The notes under the pieces are model-generated. The model searched no databases and had not been told where the DNA came from. It saw nothing but the letters and a program-made list of their open reading frames with translations. Below, in pieces: positions 26,081-34,214 of a stretch of 64,000 bases of DNA (position 1 is its first letter; each line of letters begins with the position of its first letter). The position numbers were made by a program, and so were the translations under genes. This stretch comes from CAYFZO01 sp965226235 (GTDB lineage: Bacteria; Pseudomonadota; Gammaproteobacteria; Poriferisulfidales; Oxydemutatoraceae): NCBI GenBank assembly GCA_965226235.1, contig OZ245335.1, forward strand, positions 124,001 to 188,000. Reading direction: 5' to 3'.

Positions 26081-26260
26081 GCACTCTGCACCAGGGCTTT
26101 GAGGGAAATGCTTCAGCGGCCGTACAGGAATGTCGATGCCTTCAAAACCAATGTTCGGCTAAAAAAGAAGCTGGCAGGGATCAACCGCGGTGACATTTCC
26201 TCACGTGCTGTCTTGCAGGTGACTTTCGCAGAGGGCTGGAAGAATCCCCGCTGAATGTGA

Positions 26261-27079
26261 TCAGTAACGCTTATAGTCTGCCCAGGTTTCTTCCGGTGAA
26301 AGACATTCGCCAGGACGTTTGTCAATCGTGGAGAATTTATGGTCGTAATCTATCAGGAAGGGATGATAGTAAAGGATATCGACGTACTTTTTGTTGATAA
26401 ACGCATCTACCGGCTCGACCAGCGTTCCCTGGGCCGCCGCGATCATTCGCTTGGCTCCCTGCGGGGTAATCGCGTAGCAGTGAGCCCCGGGCAGTCGGCT
26501 CATCGGGTAAAAAACTTCACGGGGGGTCCTGTAATCAATTTCGTTGAATCGGCACGGCCCATAAATATAAGTTGGTTTTGACAACAGGATCACATGCCTG
26601 AATTTGAGCGAGGGAAGGGGAGCGACCGGTATGGAATCATGCTCCAGTACGATGATCGGCTCGTTGATTTCCACGCAACGTTCCCACAGCAGGTAGTGAG
26701 AAGCAAAGCACCCCATTTCAGGGAGCGGGTCTTTGCCGAGCGCAAAGTTTTCCTGTGTGTGCCTCCATGTGAGCTGGTGTGACCTGAAGAAATCCGTCGC
26801 CTGAAACTTGTCTGTCGCTGGCCAGATTTCCATTCCGTCGTCCATACCATGCTGTCGGGCATGTTCGAGGCAGCGATTTGCGGCTTTGACCGATTGCGGC
26901 AACTGCGTCAGTGTGATGATAAATTTTCTGCGGATCGTTACGGGCTTTTCTTTCCGCAACCGCGCGCGTACCCCGGCGGTTCTGATCCTTGCCCATCGCT
27001 CTTTTCGGTACAGGAAGGCGATCTTCTCGGTGAGTGTCGCTGCGAAGTAGCCGTATATACGCCCCGTGGTGATCGCCAT
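26261..27079 (-). CDS. Glycosyltransferase family 25 (LPS biosynthesis type)
   Basis: About 272 residues, GT25 family. From KFIITLTQLPQSVKAANRCLEHARQHGM the protein shows the GT25 N-terminus, then GCFASHYLLWERCVEINEPIIVLEHDSIP with the family LEHD metal-binding run, and a C-terminal PGAHCYAITPQGAKRMIAAA block. It would add a sugar, often galactose, to lipopolysaccharide core. ATG 27079 has an AGGGA ribosome-binding site 8-9 nt upstream; the frame is open further, with GTG 27202 as an alternative adding about 41 plausible residues, and continues into tRNA-Leu, which cannot be coding. No other LPS genes are adjacent. Confidence 0.75.
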   Translation of the reverse strand: MAITTGRIYGYFAATLTEKIAFLYRKERWARIRTAGVRARLRKEKPVTIRRKFIITLTQLPQSVKAANRCLEHARQHGMDDGMEIWPATDKFQATDFFRSHQLTWRHTQENFALGKDPLPEMGCFASHYLLWERCVEINEPIIVLEHDSIPVAPLPSLKFRHVILLSKPTYIYGPCRFNEIDYRTPREVFYPMSRLPGAHCYAITPQGAKRMIAAAQGTLVEPVDAFINKKYVDILYYHPFLIDYDHKFSTIDKRPGECLSPEETWADYKRY

Positions 27080-27243
27080 CAGCTTTTCCCTGGTGGGAGG
27101 TGCGCCGAACAGCCTTTCCTCGAAACGTAGCGTTTGGTGCCAGCGGCGTACTTTGGGTACCAGCAGAGCAAGCTTGTACAGGAGGCTTTTTAGAGATATC
27201 ACGGCAATTGCTGACCGAAGGGGCCCGAAGCAAACCTTGCTGA

Positions 27244-27330
27244 TGGTGCCGAGGGTGGGAGTCGAACCCACACGAGGTTTCCCTCACCGGATTTTGAGTC
27301 CGGCGCGTCTACCAGTTCCGCCACCCCGGC
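27244..27330 (-). tRNA. tRNA-Leu (anticodon CAA)
   Basis: On the minus strand the acceptor stem GCCGGGG pairs with CCTCGGC (one G-T pair), discriminator A and encoded CCA. The anticodon loop CTCAAAA gives anticodon CAA, reading UUG. A long variable arm (TGAGGGAAACCTCGT region) and the GGTTCGACTCC T-arm fit a class II leucine tRNA of about 87 nt including CCA. It marks the left border of the accessory island. Confidence 0.97.
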
Positions 27331-27600
27331 ATGGAGCATGGCTTGCAAGCTTATCAATACCCGCAGTATTTTGGCACATTTTTCCAGGGTGAACTTCCAC
27401 GGACGCCAGATAATGATCGTGTCCATAGACGGCAACGGACAGCTCAAGTGGCGCCTCGGGCGGAAATTCAGAACCATTCAAGTCGGAAATTCGTAGGAAT
27501 CCTGGTCCAGCTTTTGGGGAGATGAGCATACAAAATCAATGTCAGGATTGTGTACGCTTCCGTGATATCGATTAACTTCCCCCATCTATGATCTTTGGCT
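27331..27600. other. Gap at the left edge of the defence island
   Basis: About 270 bp with no recognisable gene. On the minus strand an open frame (27284-27529) runs into tRNA-Leu and is rejected. At 27449-27461 the sequence matches 12 of 13 bases of the tRNA-Arg(CCT) 3' end found at 35961-35973, a possible remnant of an attachment site. The tRNA-Leu promoter must lie just right of 27330. Confidence 0.35.
27449..27463. repeat. Partial copy of the tRNA-Arg(CCT) 3' end (possible att remnant)
   Basis: TGGCGCCTCGGGC here versus TGGCGCCCCGGGC at 35961-35973 (CCA end, discriminator and acceptor stem of tRNA-Arg on the minus strand), same orientation, followed by looser similarity into the T-arm. 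The two copies would bracket the island. Short and imperfect, so chance is possible. Confidence 0.25.
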
Positions 27601-27789
27601 ATGATGGCTAAATATGTTTTGACGACCTTTTCGACCTTATTGATGACGCTTGGCATTGGGTCAGTCAAAGGTAAGTACGGCTTGCTGGTAGGTGACAAGG
27701 TGATCGAGTTTGCCCTTGGCTCTATATACTGTGCCTTGGACGAGCAGGCCTACGAGTTTGGTCGTTCCATGATTGAATTTCATGGATGA
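27601..27789 (+). CDS. Small hypothetical ORF upstream of the SbcD-like gene
   Basis: 62 codons beginning MMAKYVLTTFSTLL, with a hydrophobic N-terminal third that could be a signal or membrane segment. No ribosome-binding site is evident and a minus-strand frame of similar length overlaps it. Its stop overlaps the possible ATG 27782 of the next gene. I do not recognise it; it may be a spurious frame or a truncated gene at the island edge. Confidence 0.25.
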   Translation: MMAKYVLTTFSTLLMTLGIGSVKGKYGLLVGDKVIEFALGSIYCALDEQAYEFGRSMIEFHG

Positions 27790-27796
27790 GTCTGTG

Positions 27797-28939
27797 ATGA
27801 CGCTACGCCTGATACATACGTCCGACTGGCAGATCGGGAAGGTATTCCGCTTTGTTGATAATGCGGCGATGGGGCTTCTTCAAGAAGCGCGCCTGCGGGC
27901 GATAACGCGCCTTGGCGAACTCGCCGTGGGAAAAGATGCCCAGCACATACTGGTTGCTGGCGATGTCTATGACATGGAGGCACTATCGATGCGCTCGCTG
28001 AACCAGCCTCTTGAACGGATGCGCAATTTTGCCGGCGTACATTGGCACCTAATGCCGGGCAATCACGATTACTACCGGCCCAACGGACTTTGGGATCAGC
28101 TTCGGTGCAAGGGCCTACCCGGCAACGTGCATATTTATACCGCGCCGGAGCCGGTAATCTTTGAGGAAGATTCGTTTGCGCTTTTGCCTGCGCCGCTGCA
28201 CCATCGCCGCATGCTTGAAGATCCGACCGCCTATATGGATGAGTTGGACCTGCCTGACAGTTTAGTGCGCGTCGGGCTTGCCCACGGCACTGTCACCGGA
28301 TTCGGGTCCGACGACAAAGATGTTCCCAACTATATCTCCCCGAACCGACCGGCGCGAGCCGGTCTGGCCTATCTCGCTCTTGGAGACTGGCACGGACAGA
28401 AGAAGATAAACGATCGCTGCTGGTACAGCGGCACGCCGGAAACCGACGCCTTCGATGTGATCGGCGGCGGCCGGGCACTTCTCGTTGAAATTGACGAGCC
28501 AGGAGCAGCGCCCACGGTAACGCCTCTGCCGACTGGTCACTACACATGGGAACGCCATACAGAACAGGTTGGCAACCGGGCTGATATCGATCATCTCGTC
28601 AAAAAACTACGAGGCGTCGCCGACGACCTTGATCGTGTGCTGGTTCATCTGGCAATCGAAGGCGCGCTGTCCCTGGGGGATCGCCAGTATTTTCAGGATG
28701 AGATCGTTGACGGCGTTTCAGCGGCATTCTGTTTCATGCGCTTTGATGACCAACGCCTGTTCCCGTGCCCCACCCCCGAAGACCTTGACCAGATTGATCG
28801 GGGCGGGTTTGTTCGCGCCGCCGCCGACGAACTCAAACGATTGAGCGAGCAAGGCGGTGATGCCGAGCGCGACATCGCCGCCGAGGCACTGCAGCGGCTT
28901 TATATCGAGCACATGAAGCTGCAGGCAGGGCAGCGATGA
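27797..28939 (+). CDS. SbcD/Mre11-like metallophosphoesterase (YhaO type)
   Basis: 380-residue calcineurin-type phosphoesterase of the SbcD/Mre11/YhaO exonuclease group. Motifs: HTSDWQIG near residue 7 (motif I, with Gln where Mre11 has the metal-binding His of DxH), LVAGDVYD (II), LMPGNHDYY (III), GLAHG (IV) and LALGDWHG (V). I recall other bacterial members with DWQ, so this may be a subfamily trait rather than inactivation. ATG 27797 gives the family N-terminus MTLRLIHTSDW; ATG 27782 is an alternative. The stop overlaps the next ATG by 4 bp (ATGA), pairing it with an SMC-like ATPase as in SbcCD, the DNA-end processing complex. Confidence 0.85.
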   Translation: MTLRLIHTSDWQIGKVFRFVDNAAMGLLQEARLRAITRLGELAVGKDAQHILVAGDVYDMEALSMRSLNQPLERMRNFAGVHWHLMPGNHDYYRPNGLWDQLRCKGLPGNVHIYTAPEPVIFEEDSFALLPAPLHHRRMLEDPTAYMDELDLPDSLVRVGLAHGTVTGFGSDDKDVPNYISPNRPARAGLAYLALGDWHGQKKINDRCWYSGTPETDAFDVIGGGRALLVEIDEPGAAPTVTPLPTGHYTWERHTEQVGNRADIDHLVKKLRGVADDLDRVLVHLAIEGALSLGDRQYFQDEIVDGVSAAFCFMRFDDQRLFPCPTPEDLDQIDRGGFVRAAADELKRLSEQGGDAERDIAAEALQRLYIEHMKLQAGQR

Positions 28940-31644
28940 AACTGCGATCTCTTGCCGTCAACCAGTTCAAGAAATTCACGGTGCCGATACGGCTCGACGA
29001 CATCGAAGACGGCCTGAATGTCGTGGTCGGTTCCAATGAGATGGGCAAATCGACTCTTCTTGATGCGTTGCGCGCGGTCCTCTTCGAAAAATACAGTTCA
29101 AAGGCCCAGCCCATCGTTGCCTTGCAGAATGACCGTAATCAGGCCGGGCCGGTTGCCGAACTCGTATTCGAGCTTGATGACGGCGTATACCGGGTGACTA
29201 AGCGGTTTGTAAAAAAGCCCTACGCACGCCTGTCATGTCCGGACGGGCGCACGCTTGAAGGCGATGCCGCCGAGGACATGCTGCGGAGTCTTCTCGGCTT
29301 TGACGAACCGGGCAAGACTGGTGCAAAGGCAGAAACACTAGGCATGTGGAATGTTCTCTGGGTACAGCAGGGACAATCCTTCCGCGCACTCGATCTTCCC
29401 GAAAGTGCCCGATCCAACCTGCACAGCACCCTCGAATCGGAAGTCGGCACTGTCCTCGGTGGCCGCCGTGGGCGCGCTTTACCACAGGCGATCGAGAAAC
29501 AACTAGGCAATCTGGTCACGAGCAACGGCCGCCCGCGCGGCGCATACAAGAAACTCACCAACCATATCGAAACACTGCAAAGCGAGCTTGAGGGTCTGCG
29601 CTCGCGACGGCAGGATCTTGCCAGAACGCTTGATGACCTTGAAGAAGCGCAGAAAACACTAACGCGCCTGTTCGCCGGTGACCGCGATCAGGCCGACCAG
29701 ACAGAGTTGGCCGAAGCGCGTAAGAGACAGGGACAACTAGTCAAGCTGGAAGCGCGTATCGCAGCCGGAGCCAGTGACCTGGAACTGAAAAAACGCAATC
29801 TTGAGCAGGCCCAAAAGGTGCAAACGGAACGTTCCAGCCTCAAGGAAGCCATTGCTGCGGAAGAAACCGCTGTTGAGCAAGCAAGGCAACAACTGGAGGG
29901 TGTTCACCAGCAGGAGAAGGATGCCCGTTCGCAACTGGATGTGTTGCGGGCCGGTGTGCGCGAAGCCGAGGCGGCAGTCACTGCGGCTGATGAAGTCGTT
30001 GGGCGGCAGCGCCGTACACTGGACGCGGTTAATAGACAGGCCCGGATTCGCGAATTGGAGGACCGCCTCGCCAAATCGAAGACCGCAGAAAAACGTCTGC
30101 TCGAGGCACAGCAGGGTGCCGCCGCCATCCTGGTAACAAACGAAGCTATTGAGGCGATACGCAGCACGGCGAAGGAATTGGAGACTATAGAAAGTCGCCT
30201 GAGCACCGCCGCTACCCGCGTTGTTTTCGACATGACCCAGAAAAGTCTGTCCGGCATCGAAATTGACGGTCAGCCGTTGTCGGGCGAACAGCCTTCGGTT
30301 CAGGCCGTAGAGCCTGTGACTATCGCGATTCCTGACCGCGGCCGGATTATGATCGAGCCAGCCATCAAGGACCGAGGCAAGTTGCTCGGTCAACGGCGGG
30401 AAGCGAAGGACAGGCTGAAGGACGCGTTGCAGGCGGGTGGCACCGACACCGTCAATGTCGCCGAAGAACAGTACGGTCGACGCCAGAAATTTGTGCAGGC
30501 GGCCGAGCTTGCCCGACAGGAAGCAGAACTACATGCCCCGGCTACGAACGATCATAACGCCGGGGCGCAGGCGCTTTCTAACTATATCGAGGGCCTGCGA
30601 AAAATTCTGACTCGCGAGAAAGCTGGCCTCGAAGCGGAAGAGTTGCCCGAACACACGGAAGCCGATGTTGCGTTGCGGACCGCTGTGGAGCAGTCCGAAG
30701 AGGCACGGCGTGCCGCGGGCACGGCGCGGGCCGCGCTCGATGGTCCGGAGAAAACTGTGAGCCAACTCCAGACCGAACTTGGTACCGTCAAGGCACGGTA
30801 TGAAGACGGCAGGGAACGACTTAAAAAGCTCAGGTGTCAGCTCGCGTGTGCAGAACAGGAGCTTTCCGACAATCAGCTTCAGGCAAGAATAGATGCCGCT
30901 CAGGCCAAATTGTCAGAGCAGGAACGCGCCGTCGCAGGAATTGAGGCGCAGCGCACAGACGAAACGGTCCCGCAGTTGGAGGCTCACATTGCCCGTCTTG
31001 AAAGGGCTATACATGACAGACTGGAAAAGCGCGGAAATATCAGGGAGAAGGTCGCCGGGCTCCGGTCGCATGTTGAAGCGCTGGAAGGTGCCGGGCTTGA
31101 CGAAGCCATTCAGCAAAAGGCGCATGAACTCGAATTTTGCGAGGAAGAGCACCGCCGCTCTGCGGGTGAAGTGCAAGTTCTCGGCCTCTTGCTGTCAACG
31201 TTGCGCGCTGCAGAGCAGGCTGCCAGGGAACGGTATTTGTCGCCGGTGCTCAATCGCGTCCGGCCTTATTTGCAGTCCCTGTTTCCCGGCGCCGATATCA
31301 CGATTGACGAGAACCTGCAGATTGTCGGCGTGGTCAGAGAAGCAGGCTACGAGGAAGCCTTTCATCATTTGAGCATGGGAACCCAGGAACAGATCGCCGT
31401 TCTAGTTCGGCTTGCGTTTGCGGAGATGCTTGTAGAACAAGGTCACCCAGCGACCGTCATTCTTGATGATGCGCTTGTGTTCTCTGATGACCGCCGGATG
31501 AGCCGGATGTTCGATATCCTCAATATGGCTGCACAGAACGTCCAGGTGATCATCTTTACGTGCCGGGAGCAACTCTTCGAGGAACTTGGAGGCAGGCAGT
31601 TGTCATTGCGGCCCGGAAGCAGCGAAGAGCTGCTGTCGGCATGA
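28936..31644 (+). CDS. SbcC/YhaN-like SMC-type ATPase
   Basis: 902-residue ABC/SMC-type ATPase. The Walker A motif GSNEMGKST is at 32-40 in an N-terminal head that reads like YhaN/SbcC (QFKKFTVPIRLDD...). A long charged coiled coil spans roughly 190-780 with a short break in the middle (FDMTQKSLSGIEIDG region, about 430-490) instead of an obvious CxxC zinc hook. The C-terminal head has the signature LSMGTQEQIAVLVRLAFAEML and Walker B VILDDALVFSDD. It overlaps the SbcD-like gene by 4 bp, so they form one complex-like pair. Genomic position next to Zorya suggests anti-phage or DNA-end surveillance (inference). Confidence 0.87.
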   Translation: MKLRSLAVNQFKKFTVPIRLDDIEDGLNVVVGSNEMGKSTLLDALRAVLFEKYSSKAQPIVALQNDRNQAGPVAELVFELDDGVYRVTKRFVKKPYARLSCPDGRTLEGDAAEDMLRSLLGFDEPGKTGAKAETLGMWNVLWVQQGQSFRALDLPESARSNLHSTLESEVGTVLGGRRGRALPQAIEKQLGNLVTSNGRPRGAYKKLTNHIETLQSELEGLRSRRQDLARTLDDLEEAQKTLTRLFAGDRDQADQTELAEARKRQGQLVKLEARIAAGASDLELKKRNLEQAQKVQTERSSLKEAIAAEETAVEQARQQLEGVHQQEKDARSQLDVLRAGVREAEAAVTAADEVVGRQRRTLDAVNRQARIRELEDRLAKSKTAEKRLLEAQQGAAAILVTNEAIEAIRSTAKELETIESRLSTAATRVVFDMTQKSLSGIEIDGQPLSGEQPSVQAVEPVTIAIPDRGRIMIEPAIKDRGKLLGQRREAKDRLKDALQAGGTDTVNVAEEQYGRRQKFVQAAELARQEAELHAPATNDHNAGAQALSNYIEGLRKILTREKAGLEAEELPEHTEADVALRTAVEQSEEARRAAGTARAALDGPEKTVSQLQTELGTVKARYEDGRERLKKLRCQLACAEQELSDNQLQARIDAAQAKLSEQERAVAGIEAQRTDETVPQLEAHIARLERAIHDRLEKRGNIREKVAGLRSHVEALEGAGLDEAIQQKAHELEFCEEEHRRSAGEVQVLGLLLSTLRAAEQAARERYLSPVLNRVRPYLQSLFPGADITIDENLQIVGVVREAGYEEAFHHLSMGTQEQIAVLVRLAFAEMLVEQGHPATVILDDALVFSDDRRMSRMFDILNMAAQNVQVIIFTCREQLFEELGGRQLSLRPGSSEELLSA

Positions 31645-31662
31645 ATCAGGCAGGAGACCGTT

Positions 31663-32409
31663 ATGAGAATATTATCTGTTCGTATTGAGAACTTCAGATC
31701 ATTTGATGACGAAACGATGCCGCTGAACAACTATGCGTGCCTGGTTGGCCCGAACGGTGCTGGCAAATCGACGGTACTTACAGCCCTCAACGTTTTTTTT
31801 CGGGAGTCTGAGAATCCACCTACCGATCCGAGCCAATTGGATCAGGAGGATTTTCACTGCAAGCACACCGACCAGCAGATCCAGATTACCGTCACATTCA
31901 CTGACCTTGATGACGAGGCCCGGAAAGACTTTTCTGACTATGTGCGGCAGGGCCAGCTTGTCGTCTCAGCTGTTGCCAGGTTCGATGGTGCTACCGGTAA
32001 AGCTCAGGTTAAGCAATACGGTCAGCGTCGCGGCATGTGTGAGTTTGCGCCCTTCTTCGAAGATGTGGCTGCGGGCAAGAAGGTATCGGAGTTGAAGGAG
32101 ATTTATGCTGGCTTTTGCAACAAGTGGCCGGACCTTCCTGCGCGCAGCAGCAAAGCAGAGATGACCAAGGCTTTGCACGCATTCGAATCAGCGCGACCGG
32201 ACAAATGCGAGCTTATCTCTAGCGAGGATCAGTTCTACGGATTTTCTAAAGGGGCCAATCGGCTCGCCAAGCATATCCAGTGGGCATACGTCCCGGCCGT
32301 GAAGGATGCGACATCCGAACAGGTTGAGGCGAAGAACTCGGTTCTTGGCATGCTCCTGGCTCGCACCGTCCGAACAAAGGGGTCCACTTCTAAATATCGT
32401 TGTTCATAG
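31663..32409 (+). pseudogene. OLD-family AAA ATPase, 3'-truncated
   Basis: Reads as 248 codons from ATG 31663 with AGGCAGGAG upstream. The N-terminus RILSVRIENFRSFDD plus Walker A GPNGAGKST (about residues 29-37) is the ATPase head of OLD-type overcoming-lysogenisation-defect nucleases. Family-like sequence continues to about LGMLLARTVRTK (near 32380), then breaks into unrelated sequence and stops after KYRCS. The C-terminal half with Walker B and the Toprim nuclease domain is missing. The break coincides with a 35-bp repeat and an IS3-family remnant, so this is best read as truncation by insertion and deletion. It is 18 bp downstream of the SMC-like gene, so the intact ancestor was a three-gene operon. 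Confidence 0.75.
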
Positions 32410-32425
32410 ACCGTTGGTGCAACGC
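32391..32425. repeat. 35-bp repeat, copy A
   Basis: Identical over 35 bases to 45659-45693, starting TAAATATCGTTG and ending GGTGCAACGC; flanking sequences on both sides differ. The right end holds a small CGTTG-GTG-CAACG stem. It lies at the point where the OLD-family gene breaks off, and may be the end of a mobile element or a recombination site. Confidence 0.85.
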
Positions 32426-32619
32426 CCTCGGACGAGTTGTGATTGTCGCGGACGGCTGCAGGCACGTGCCGCATGCCTCGGAGACTTCCAGCCCGCCGTA
32501 TTTGCTCTGCCAACGGTAGATCGACTGCTCCGATACCCAGGAAGAATGGAAAAACCCTCATTCCGCATGGACCGGATTACGGGGGAAAGATCAATCAGTC
32601 TTCGGAATCGGATGAAGTG
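32426..32619. other. Scar between the two arms of the defence island
   Basis: About 190 bp between the truncated OLD gene and the zorE stop, holding the IS3-family remnant described separately. No intact gene is present; frames here are short and mixed. Confidence 0.5.
32474..32536 (-). pseudogene. IS3-family transposase OrfA fragment
   Basis: Minus-strand translation gives VSEQSIYRWQSKYGGLEVSE over about 20 codons, the hallmark helix-turn-helix tail of IS3-group OrfA proteins (xSExTxYxWRxKYGGMEVSE). Upstream in frame there is a stop within six codons and downstream the sequence is not transposase-like, so only a remnant survives. Confidence 0.7.
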
Positions 32620-33513
32620 CTACCGCGATGATATCCCCTGCTTCATTCTTTGGTCCAGAATGAGTTGAGTATCCTTACTCGAAACTCTCATGTGCTGGTG
32701 ATTTGGCTGTTCGGCATGGCAAAGAGCACACAGCACTCTCAGGTTGTTCGAAGAATTGTCCGTCACCACGCCATTTATGTGATGGCAATGTAGAAGCCTG
32801 CCAGATGCGGACAAGTCCACTCGACAATCGGCACAGCGCCATCCTGCTTCGTCTTTTTTCTTTTTAGAGATGCGATCCCAATCCTCTACATAAACGTTCA
32901 GTTGTGCCTCGTTGTCTCGACGGCTCGGCTTGGAGCGAAAGAACGTGGAGTAATCCATAAGGAACTCTGGAATTGTAAAGCTCTCCCAAATATCGTTCTT
33001 GCTTTGTCGTTTGCCGTTAGGAAGCTGCAGGGAGGCATCTGATAGCTGATAACCTTGCCAGTTCAACGTGCTCAAGCAGTTCTTACAGACCTTCAAACCG
33101 GCTTCAGTCTCACCCAGCGCCCTGGTATCTGGATCAAGCCAATCGACTAGGAACAGACCATCCATACGATTGGTCACGACATAGCGCTCGAATCGCCCAT
33201 CCATTCGCATTTTCTCTAGCGTCCTGCACTCCGCGACATGAAAACGTCGCGATTTTTCAGGTTCATTCTGTAGCGTCCAGAGACTGCTCCGCGTGTCTTT
33301 GATATAAAGAATAACCTGTTCGCCTTTGTAGGTAAGAAGGTGCCCCGGTCCGACATCAATGTCTTTGATGTCGATCTCAATTCCTCTGGCTAGATTAGCG
33401 AGCAACTCTTCGCGCGGGCTGAGATCGCCTGAACCAATTTCCCAGTGCGAAAGTGACGCACCAATCTTTTCTCTCTGCGCGTTCAATTCGGGGAAGGTTA
33501 CCGAAAGATTCAC
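32620..33513 (-). CDS. zorE: Zorya type II HNH endonuclease ZorE
   Basis: 297 residues. The C-terminal third is an HNH nuclease: WRCADCRVDL, LLHCHHINGVVTDNSSNNLRVLCALCHAEQPNH, with CxxC pairs binding the structural zinc and the HH...N...H catalytic residues. The N-terminal part is not recognised; a middle segment has a further CKNC pair (LKVCKNCLSTLNW). Position directly after zorA-zorB defines type II Zorya, whose effector ZorE attacks phage DNA. The start is GTG 33513, overlapping the zorB stop by 4 bp (GTGA). Confidence 0.88.
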   Translation of the reverse strand: MNLSVTFPELNAQREKIGASLSHWEIGSGDLSPREELLANLARGIEIDIKDIDVGPGHLLTYKGEQVILYIKDTRSSLWTLQNEPEKSRRFHVAECRTLEKMRMDGRFERYVVTNRMDGLFLVDWLDPDTRALGETEAGLKVCKNCLSTLNWQGYQLSDASLQLPNGKRQSKNDIWESFTIPEFLMDYSTFFRSKPSRRDNEAQLNVYVEDWDRISKKKKDEAGWRCADCRVDLSASGRLLHCHHINGVVTDNSSNNLRVLCALCHAEQPNHQHMRVSSKDTQLILDQRMKQGISSR

Positions 33514-34214
33514 TGAGTCACTTCCAAAATTCGGACAATCTCTGTCCGCGCGGTTGTTCGGATGCGGAACTCGACGCGGCGTGAGAGTTCGCGGTTTTCG
33601 ATACCATCTGTATTGAGCACCAGTCGGCTAGAGGACAGGCCGTTCGCCGTCAAAAGCGACTGCAACCATGACCTTTCTTCAGCAATATCGGGAAGGTTTA
33701 GTACATTCTGCAGCACTGCTCGAGTACGGGCCTGCGAAAGCTCCATATTACGAAAATATGCTTCGTCAGCGCTAGTGACTTGGTTCCAAACCGAGGATGT
33801 GTGACCTTCAATGCGCACTTCCTCAATCGAAGCCCTGAAAGGCTGGAGAACACCCACATACCTCGGGAAGAAATCATGTAGGATCGCTAAAAACCGAGGT
33901 CGGATTGTTGTTCGTCCTCTCTCAAAGAGCACTTCGGGTGCCTTGAAGCGGATCAGGAGGGTGTCCTTTTCAATTTCTGCATTCCAGCGCGGGAGGTCTT
34001 CTGAAAACTCTTCTAGAAGTGCCTCATAGATATCTGTTTCGTTCTCCTGCCAAGTTCTTGCGATCTCCTGAATCTCCAGGTTCTGTTCTGCAACCGGTCG
34101 AATAAACACGATCGCTATAAATAGGAAGATCACCATTAGACCGGCCATCATGTCAGAAACTGAAAGCCATTCACTCTCATCATCTCCCAATGAGGCACCA
34201 AACATTTTTTGCAT
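33510..34214 (-). CDS. zorB: Zorya motor subunit ZorB (MotB/OmpA-like)
   Basis: 234 residues. A short cytoplasmic N-terminus leads into one transmembrane helix (SDMMAGLMVIFLFIAIVF, about 19-37) whose opening Asp matches the ion-carrying Asp of MotB-type stators. A periplasmic OmpA-like peptidoglycan-binding domain follows, with RIEGHTSS, LSQARTRAVLQNVL and ENRELSRRVEFRIR. With ZorA it should form an ion-driven stator complex anchored in the cell wall that senses phage infection. ATG 34214 shares one base with the zorA stop (TAATG). Confidence 0.9.
   Translation of the reverse strand: MQKMFGASLGDDESEWLSVSDMMAGLMVIFLFIAIVFIRPVAEQNLEIQEIARTWQENETDIYEALLEEFSEDLPRWNAEIEKDTLLIRFKAPEVLFERGRTTIRPRFLAILHDFFPRYVGVLQPFRASIEEVRIEGHTSSVWNQVTSADEAYFRNMELSQARTRAVLQNVLNLPDIAEERSWLQSLLTANGLSSSRLVLNTDGIENRELSRRVEFRIRTTARTEIVRILEVTQ

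Noticed and set aside
27284..27529. Minus-strand ORF of 81 codons at the left island edge
   Set aside because: Its 3' part is the tRNA-Leu gene, no family recognised, no ribosome-binding site.
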